A stretch of 10,080 nucleotides of DNA, taken from the NCBI GenBank assembly GCA_021800645.1, contig JAJYYT010000049.1, positions 1-10,080 of the forward strand, given 5' to 3'. Source of the stretch: Actinomycetes bacterium. Lineage in GTDB: Bacteria; Actinomycetota; Acidimicrobiia; Acidimicrobiales; RAAP-2. Positions 5,970 to 10,080 of the stretch are shown here, one piece after another. The position numbers were made by a program, and so were the translations under genes. Position 1 is the stretch's first letter; the number at the start of each line of letters is the position of its first letter. The notes beneath the pieces were generated by a model, which ran no database searches, had not been told where the DNA came from, and saw only the letters and a list, made by a program, of their open reading frames with translations.

Positions 5970-7522
5970 GCGGGGCCGTCCCCGGCTGCGGGCTTGCCGT
6001 CTCGTCCGCCTGCGAGCTCGGCGTCGGGCAACGCGAGCTCGGCGTCGGGCTCCGTGGCCTCGTCGACCTCGTCGTCGGGCTCGGCCAGCTGGCCGGGGAG
6101 CTCGACGGTGAAACGGGCTCCACCGCCCTCCGCCTCCTCGGCCCAGACCCTCCCCCCCTGCACCCGGACGTGCTCTGCCACGAGGGCGAGCCCCAGGCCA
6201 GTTCCGGTGCCTGCGCCGCGCTTGAACGCCGCGTGGCCGCGGTAGAAGCGCTCGAAGACCCGCGTGCGTTCGGTCGGCGGGAGCCCGGGGCCCGCGTCTT
6301 CCACCGAGATCCGCACCGCGCGCGCCGGGGCGGTGCCGGGACCGCCCGGTGCCACACGCACCGACGTCGCCCCTCCGCCGTAGAGGGACGCGTTCTCGAT
6401 GAGGTTCGACATGACCCGCTCGAAGCGTCGCTTGTCAACCCACAGGTGCGTGCCCTGCACCGCTGGATCGACCTGCACGACGGGAGGCGGGGAGTCGATC
6501 GGCAGCGCGCGATATGCCGCGGCGACCGCCTGGCGCACCAGCTCACCGGGGTCCACCTCCTCGAGCGAGACGTCCGCCGACCCGGTGTCCGACCGCGAGA
6601 TCTCGAGCAGGTCGCCCACCATCCGCTGGAACCGGCGCACGTCAGCGGTGAGGAGCTCGAGCGCGCGGCGGCCCTGCGCGTTGAGTGACCCTGCCTGCAC
6701 CTCGAGCACCTCGAGGCTCGCCCCCAGCGTGGTGAGCGGCGAGCGGAGCTCGTGGCTCACGTCCGAGGTGAAGCGCGCCTCGCGCTCGATGCGCTCCTGG
6801 AGCTGGTCGACCATCCGGTTGAACGAGCTCGTCAGCGCGGCGAGGTCCGGGTCGCCGGCAGTCGAGACGAGGCGCGTCCCGAGGTCGCCGCCTGCGATCG
6901 CCACAGCCGCGCGCGAGACGCCGGTGAGGGGCCGCAGCGACCGGCCGCTCGCCCAACGGCCGAATGCGGCGCCGAGGACGGTGGTCACGACGCCCGCGCC
7001 GAAGAGCGCGAGCGCGAGGACTCGAAGGGTGTGGGCCAGGTCTTCGACGTTGAAGATCTCGAAGTAGGCGCCGCCGATCGACTTGATGGGCACGCCCACG
7101 GCGATCTGCGGCGCGCCGTGGAGGACGTAGGTCTGCGAGGCTGCAGTGTGGTGGCGGATCACCATCGAGCGCAGCGAGGCGGGGACCGAGCTCTGGGTCA
7201 CGGTGAATGTCCGTCCGTACCACGTACCCCCCTCTTCGAGGAGCGAGTGCGAGCGCGATGTGACCGCTGTGAGCGTCTGGTCGATCGGTGTCCCTGCCGC
7301 GACGTGCTGGCTCACGTATGTGGCGTTGAGCAAGGTCTCGTGGATCGCTGTGCGCTCCCGGTCGCCCACGAGGAAGTGCCGCGTCGTGAAGTAGCTGATG
7401 GCCCCCATGCTCGCCGAGAGCACCAGCGCGCCGAGGGCGAACATCGTCATGACCCGCGCTCTCAGGCCGAAGCGGGTCCACAGTCGTGCGGGACGCGCCG
7501 GCGAGCGGGGCTTAGGGCACAA
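5966..7522 (-). CDS. MtrB-like membrane sensor histidine kinase
   Basis: The product is 518 residues from a TTG at 7522, which overlaps the regulator gene by 11 bp. An ATG at 7450 (494 residues) is possible but would remove the FGLRAR basic stretch that normally precedes the first helix. Order: TM1 (about 25-45), extracytoplasmic sensor region (46-165), TM2 (166-187), HAMP (188-242), HisKA with the phosphorylated His in FTSDVSHELRSPL (H257), HATPase_c with N-box NLIENA (373-378), G1 DAGPG (409-413), FERFYRG, and G2 GTGTGLGLALV (438-448). All catalytic motifs are intact. It should phosphorylate the regulator encoded just upstream. The C-terminal tail of about 35 residues is acidic, with a duplicated PDAELA. 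The stop overlaps the lipoprotein GTG. The MtrB-like call rests on domain layout and operon context. Confidence 0.9.
   Translation of the reverse strand: MCPKPRSPARPARLWTRFGLRARVMTMFALGALVLSASMGAISYFTTRHFLVGDRERTAIHETLLNATYVSQHVAAGTPIDQTLTAVTSRSHSLLEEGGTWYGRTFTVTQSSVPASLRSMVIRHHTAASQTYVLHGAPQIAVGVPIKSIGGAYFEIFNVEDLAHTLRVLALALFGAGVVTTVLGAAFGRWASGRSLRPLTGVSRAAVAIAGGDLGTRLVSTAGDPDLAALTSSFNRMVDQLQERIEREARFTSDVSHELRSPLTTLGASLEVLEVQAGSLNAQGRRALELLTADVRRFQRMVGDLLEISRSDTGSADVSLEEVDPGELVRQAVAAAYRALPIDSPPPVVQVDPAVQGTHLWVDKRRFERVMSNLIENASLYGGGATSVRVAPGGPGTAPARAVRISVEDAGPGLPPTERTRVFERFYRGHAAFKRGAGTGTGLGLALVAEHVRVQGGRVWAEEAEGGGARFTVELPGQLAEPDDEVDEATEPDAELALPDAELAGGRDGKPAAGDGPA
6012..6050 (-). repeat. Duplicated 18-bp block in the kinase tail
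   Basis: Bases 6012-6029 and 6033-6050 are identical and 21 bp apart. On the minus strand they encode the repeated PDAELA of the acidic C-terminal tail. It is an in-frame minor duplication with no effect on the catalytic domain. Confidence 0.85.
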
Positions 7523-8195
7523 GCTTGTAGCCCATGCCCCGGACGGTGAGGATGTGGCGGGGGAGTGCGGGGTCCGGCTCGACCTTGGTGCGGAGCCGGC
7601 GGATGTGCACGTCGACGAGGCGCCCGTCGCCGAAGTAGTCGTAACCCCACACCCGGTCGAGGAGCTGCTCGCGGCTGAGGACCTTGTTGGGGCTCGAGGC
7701 CAGCTCGCAGAGCAGGCGGAACTCGGTCTTCGTGCAGTGGACCTCGGTGCCGCCAATGTGGCGGAGCACCCCTTCTTCTGGAAGGAGCTCCAGGTCACCG
7801 AACGCGAGCACGGTCGGCTCCTCGTCGACCGGGCGGACGCGCCGGAGCAGGGCGCGGATGCGAGCTCCGAGCTCCTTGGTCACGAATGGCTTGGTCACGT
7901 AGTCGTCGGCCCCCGCCTCGAGCCCTGCGACCACGTCATGGGTGTCCGCGCGCGCGGTGACGATGATGATGGGCACCGCGCTCTGGCGGCGGAGCGCTCG
8001 GCAGCACTCGAAGCCGTCCATCCCCGGCAGCATGAGGTCGATGAGCGCGACGTCGGCGGGCTGCTCGGAGAACTGCTCGAGCGCCGTCTCCCCGTTCGCG
8101 GCCTCGTCGATTTCGTAGCCCTCGCCCTCGAGCGCGAGCCGCATGGAGGAGCGGATGCGCTCGTCGTCCTCCACGATCAGGATGCGGCCTGCCAT
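7512..8195 (-). CDS. MtrA-like OmpR/PhoB-family response regulator
   Basis: The 227-residue DNA-binding regulator has an N-terminal receiver domain (about 4-118) with the acidic pair E9/D10/D11, phosphoacceptor D53 in LIDLMLPGMDG, T80 and K102 (TKPF). The C-terminal winged-helix domain (about 128-226) has the family sequence KTEFRLLCELASSPNKVLSR, then VWGYDYFGDGRLVDVHI, RRLRTKVE and TVRGMGYKL. All receiver active-site residues are present. The sequence pattern is close to mycobacterial MtrA, and it leads an operon with a kinase and GerMN lipoprotein. The ATG at 8195 is chosen because it gives a complete receiver domain and lies 7 nt after a TAACCT box, suggesting a leaderless mRNA. It is divergent from xerC. 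An MtrA-like role in division and cell-wall control is inferred. Confidence 0.93.
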   Translation of the reverse strand: MAGRILIVEDDERIRSSMRLALEGEGYEIDEAANGETALEQFSEQPADVALIDLMLPGMDGFECCRALRRQSAVPIIIVTARADTHDVVAGLEAGADDYVTKPFVTKELGARIRALLRRVRPVDEEPTVLAFGDLELLPEEGVLRHIGGTEVHCTKTEFRLLCELASSPNKVLSREQLLDRVWGYDYFGDGRLVDVHIRRLRTKVEPDPALPRHILTVRGMGYKLVP

Positions 8196-8267
8196 GACAC
8201 CAAGGTTACGGCCTGGGAGCGGCCGAGGTGGACCGGTCGAGCCCGGACTCGGCGATACCGTGGGGAG
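8196..8267. promoter_or_regulatory. Divergent regulator/xerC promoters
   Basis: The 72-bp gap holds TAACCT on the minus strand (8208-8203), 7 nt before the regulator ATG at 8195, and TACCGT on the plus strand (8256-8261), 6 nt before the xerC GTG at 8268. Neither start has a separate leader, though GGGGAG lies within those 6 nt before the xerC GTG, too close for a usual Shine-Dalgarno. The perfect palindrome GACCGGTC (8231-8238) is close to the centre. TGGACC (8229-8234) is a possible but distant -35 for xerC (21-bp spacer). Confidence 0.55.
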
Positions 8268-9239
8268 GTGGAGGAGGGCGCTGACCGGACGGTCGCCCCG
8301 GCCTGGCGGCTCGGGGACTACGCGAGCTCGTTGCTCGGACGCTCTGGCGCCACCCGGCGGGCGTACCTGGGTGACGTCGAAGCCTTCTGCGAGTGGGCCG
8401 CGCGAGCGGGTCGCTCCAGCCCGGACGCCGCCGACCGGCTCCTGCTCCGCCGCTACCTCGCGTACCTCGCGACCCGCGGCTATGCGCGCGCGAGCGTCGC
8501 CCGCAAGGCTGCCTCCCTCCGTGACTACTTCGGCTGGTGCCGCCGCCAGGCGCTCGTCGACGAGGACCCCTCCCGCCGGCTGGGCTCCCCGGGCACCGGA
8601 GGGCGCCTTCCTGCGGTGCTCTCCCCCTGTGAGCTGGACGTCATGCTGGAGGGCCGCGGTGCAAGCGGCGGCGGTGGTCGTGCAGGGACCGGCTCTCGAG
8701 GCGCGGGAGCGCAGCGCGCCGAGGAGAGGGTCGCGCGCTCGGTCGCCTACGCGCTGCGCGACGACGCCGTCCTCGAGCTCCTCTACGCGGCCGGACTTCG
8801 CGTGTCCGAGCTCTGCGGGCTGGACCTCGCCGGCGTGGATCTCGAGGCACGCACCGTGACGGTCATGGGAAAGGGTTCCAAGGAGCGCCGAGTGCCGGTG
8901 CACGCCCGCTGCACGGAGGCGCTCCGACGGTGGCTCGAAGAGGGCCGTCCGGCCGTGGCGGGACCCGACAGCCCGCCCGCGGCCGTCTTCTTGAACCGGC
9001 GGGGCCTGCGGCTCGGTCCCCGAGACGTCCGTCGCATCGTCGACCGCCGCTCGCCCGTGCCCACCCATCCGCACGCGTTGCGCCACTCGATGGCCACGCA
9101 CCTCCTCGACGGAGGCGCGGACTTGCGCGTGGTCCAGGAGCTGCTCGGCCATGCCAGCCTTCGGACGACCCAGATCTACACCCACGTCAGCAGGGAGCGG
9201 CTCGTCGAGGTCTACTCGAGGTCCCACCCTCGGGCCTGA
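8268..9239 (+). CDS. xerC: Tyrosine recombinase XerC
   Basis: The 323-residue site-specific recombinase should act with a XerD partner at dif to resolve chromosome dimers. The N-terminal SAM-like DNA-binding domain covers about 14-105. The catalytic domain carries R178 (AGLRVSEL), K202 (GKGSKER), H269 and R272 ([12 protein letters not shown]), H295 ([11 protein letters not shown]) and nucleophile Y304 (QIYTHV), so all six active-site residues are present. A Gly/Arg/Ala-rich insert of about 25 residues (about 129-157) lies between the linker and catalytic domain, making it longer than the usual ~300. The GTG at 8268 is chosen because it is 6 nt after TACCGT and gives the full N-terminal domain; the longer frame upstream is an antisense shadow of the regulator. 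XerC rather than XerD is inferred from rpsB following it, a common actinobacterial order. Confidence 0.92.
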   Translation: MEEGADRTVAPAWRLGDYASSLLGRSGATRRAYLGDVEAFCEWAARAGRSSPDAADRLLLRRYLAYLATRGYARASVARKAASLRDYFGWCRRQALVDEDPSRRLGSPGTGGRLPAVLSPCELDVMLEGRGASGGGGRAGTGSRGAGAQRAEERVARSVAYALRDDAVLELLYAAGLRVSELCGLDLAGVDLEARTVTVMGKGSKERRVPVHARCTEALRRWLEEGRPAVAGPDSPPAAVFLNRRGLRLGPRDVRRIVDRRSPVPTHPHALRHSMATHLLDGGADLRVVQELLGHASLRTTQIYTHVSRERLVEVYSRSHPRA

Positions 9240-9393
9240 TCGGGTGGCCGGGGACCCGGCGCAGCGGGTAATCTCCTGCGTGCCTGCCGTCCGGCGGGCA
9301 GCGTACGAGAAACCGATCCCGCACCCGAGCGCGTTCCACGGTCGCCCCGAGGGGTGCTGCGCACGGGGAAGTGCAACCGACTGGAGGAATCGA
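9240..9393 (+). promoter_or_regulatory. rpsB promoter and structured 5' leader
   Basis: A TAATCT -10 box at 9269-9274 predicts a transcript start near 9281; I see no good -35. From there a hairpin TGCCTGCC / GGCGGGCA (8 bp, one U-G pair, GTCC loop) occupies 9281-9300, the very 5' end of the RNA. Just before the Shine-Dalgarno, GCAC (9361-9364) can pair either with GTGC at 9354-9357 or with GTGC at 9371-9374, giving two exclusive hairpins. The leader is about 113 nt, so feedback control by S2 is plausible but unproven. Confidence 0.45.
9383..9388 (+). promoter_or_regulatory. Strong Shine-Dalgarno of rpsB
   Basis: GGAGGA lies 5 nt before the rpsB ATG at 9394. It is the only clear, well-placed Shine-Dalgarno sequence in the window and fixes the rpsB start. 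The contrast with the boxed, leaderless starts elsewhere is informative. Confidence 0.85.
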
Positions 9394-10080
9394 ATGGCCG
9401 TCGTCACGATGCGGCAGCTGCTGAGCGCCGGAGTCCACTTCGGGCACCAGACCCGCCGGTGGAACCCCAAGATGCGCCGCTACATCCTCGGCGAGCGCAA
9501 CGGGATCTACCTCATCGATCTCCACAAGACGCTGGAGGGGATCGAGAGCGCCTACGCCTTCGTGCGCGACCTCGTCGCAGGCGGCGGCAACGTGCTGTTC
9601 GTGGGCACGAAGAAGCAGGCCCAGGGGCCGATCGCGGAGTACGCGGCTGCCTGCGGCATGCCGTACGTGAACCAGCGCTGGCTCGGCGGCATGCTCACCA
9701 ACTTCGCGACCGTGTCCGGCCGGGTGAAGCGGATGCAGGACCTGAGGGCGATGCAGGTCGCGGGCGACTTCGACGCGATGCCCAAGCGGGAGGCGCTGCG
9801 CCACGTGAGAGAGCTGGAGAAGCTCAGCCGCAACCTCGGTGGGATCAGCGGGCTGGACCGGCTCCCCGAGGCGATCTTCGTGATCGACACGAAGAAGGAG
9901 CACATCGCGGTCACCGAGGCGAACAAGCTGCGGCTGCCCGTCGTGGCGGTGGTGGACACCAACTGCGACCCGGACGTGATCGACTACGTGATCCCCGGGA
10001 ACGACGACGCGATCCGCTCGGGCTCACTCATGTGCCGGGTGATCGCCGACGCCGTCGCCGAGGGACGCTGGATCGCCGCG
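9394..10080 (+). CDS. rpsB: 30S ribosomal protein S2 (3' truncated by window edge)
   Basis: The first 229 residues of S2 are present; the frame is still open at the window end, and the family is usually about 250-300 residues, so only the C-terminus is missing. The family signatures are clear: [20 protein letters not shown] (6-25), [17 protein letters not shown] (27-43), FVGTKKQAQ (69-77), [12 protein letters not shown] (93-104), [24 protein letters not shown] (157-172), [12 protein letters not shown] and [10 protein letters not shown] (203-212). S2 sits on the back of the 30S subunit and is needed for S1 binding and initiation. The tsf gene usually follows, but lies outside the window. A long structured leader and strong GGAGGA precede the ATG. 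Confidence 0.98.
   Translation, partial: MAVVTMRQLLSAGVHFGHQTRRWNPKMRRYILGERNGIYLIDLHKTLEGIESAYAFVRDLVAGGGNVLFVGTKKQAQGPIAEYAAACGMPYVNQRWLGGMLTNFATVSGRVKRMQDLRAMQVAGDFDAMPKREALRHVRELEKLSRNLGGISGLDRLPEAIFVIDTKKEHIAVTEANKLRLPVVAVVDTNCDPDVIDYVIPGNDDAIRSGSLMCRVIADAVAEGRWIAA

Noticed and set aside
7523..7798. Upstream extension of the kinase frame
   Set aside because: It overlaps the conserved winged-helix part of the regulator in another frame and reads as low-complexity sequence, so it is a shadow.
7398..8267. N-terminal extension of the xerC reading frame on the plus strand
   Set aside because: It runs antisense through the kinase and regulator genes and has no family resemblance. The GTG at 8268 gives a normal XerC N-terminus.
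9237..9300. The 9281-9300 hairpin as a xerC terminator
   Set aside because: It has no T-run and begins where the rpsB transcript is predicted to start, so a leader role fits better. Read-through from xerC cannot be excluded.
8196..9470. Extension of the response-regulator frame on the minus strand to 9470
   Set aside because: It is antisense to xerC with no recognisable domain. The receiver domain begins at the ATG at 8195.
9187..9903. A 238-codon minus-strand frame over rpsB
   Set aside because: It is antisense to the highly conserved S2 coding sequence and has no recognisable motif.

Overview
This is a GC-rich window (roughly 70% GC by eye) of ordinary bacterial chromosome, most likely from an actinobacterium and probably near the class Acidimicrobiia. 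The evidence is a class II DAHP synthase of the actinobacterial type, an MtrA/MtrB-like two-component system followed by a GerMN lipoprotein, xerC directly before rpsB, GTG and TTG starts, and a secreted protein built from GYWLVA-DGGIFTFG repeats, which I associate with that class. The taxonomic placement is inference. I see no phage, insertion sequence, CRISPR array, tRNA or rRNA.

Layout: (1) 1-630 (+), the C-terminal part of a CoxE-like VWA protein. (2) 734-2539 (-), a secreted protein with a beta-propeller-like repeat region and a C-terminal GH25-like (lysozyme-fold) domain. (3) 2540-2668, an AT-rich intergenic region with a GC-rich hairpin, a 46-bp dyad and a promoter. (4) 2669-4036 (-), class II DAHP synthase, divergent from (5) 4085-5312 (+), nadD, a 71-residue membrane protein gene and rsfS, tightly overlapped. 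(6) 5352-8195 (-), an operon of response regulator, histidine kinase and GerMN lipoprotein, divergent from (7) 8268-9239 (+), xerC. (8) 9394-end (+), rpsB, cut by the window edge. Convergent genes are separated by hairpins that may act as terminators.

How the parts work: DAHP synthase commits carbon to aromatic amino acids. NadD makes NAD, and RsfS silences ribosomes by binding L14. The two-component operon has the layout of MtrA-MtrB-LpqB, a cell-envelope and cell-division signalling system, but its lipoprotein lacks the LpqB propeller. XerC resolves chromosome dimers, and rpsB starts the S2 operon.

The most notable signal is regulatory. Four start codons (DAHP synthase, nadD, response regulator, xerC) lie 6-7 nt after a TANNNT box (TACGCT, TACGCT, TAACCT, TACCGT) and lack a clear Shine-Dalgarno sequence. 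A fifth, the repeat/GH25-like gene, has TACAAT 9 nt upstream. This is the arrangement expected for leaderless mRNAs. rpsB is different, with a long leader and a strong Shine-Dalgarno sequence. I found no clearly new multi-gene system; the best candidates for novelty are the propeller/GH25-like fusion with its dyad-containing promoter and the small membrane gene between nadD and rsfS.
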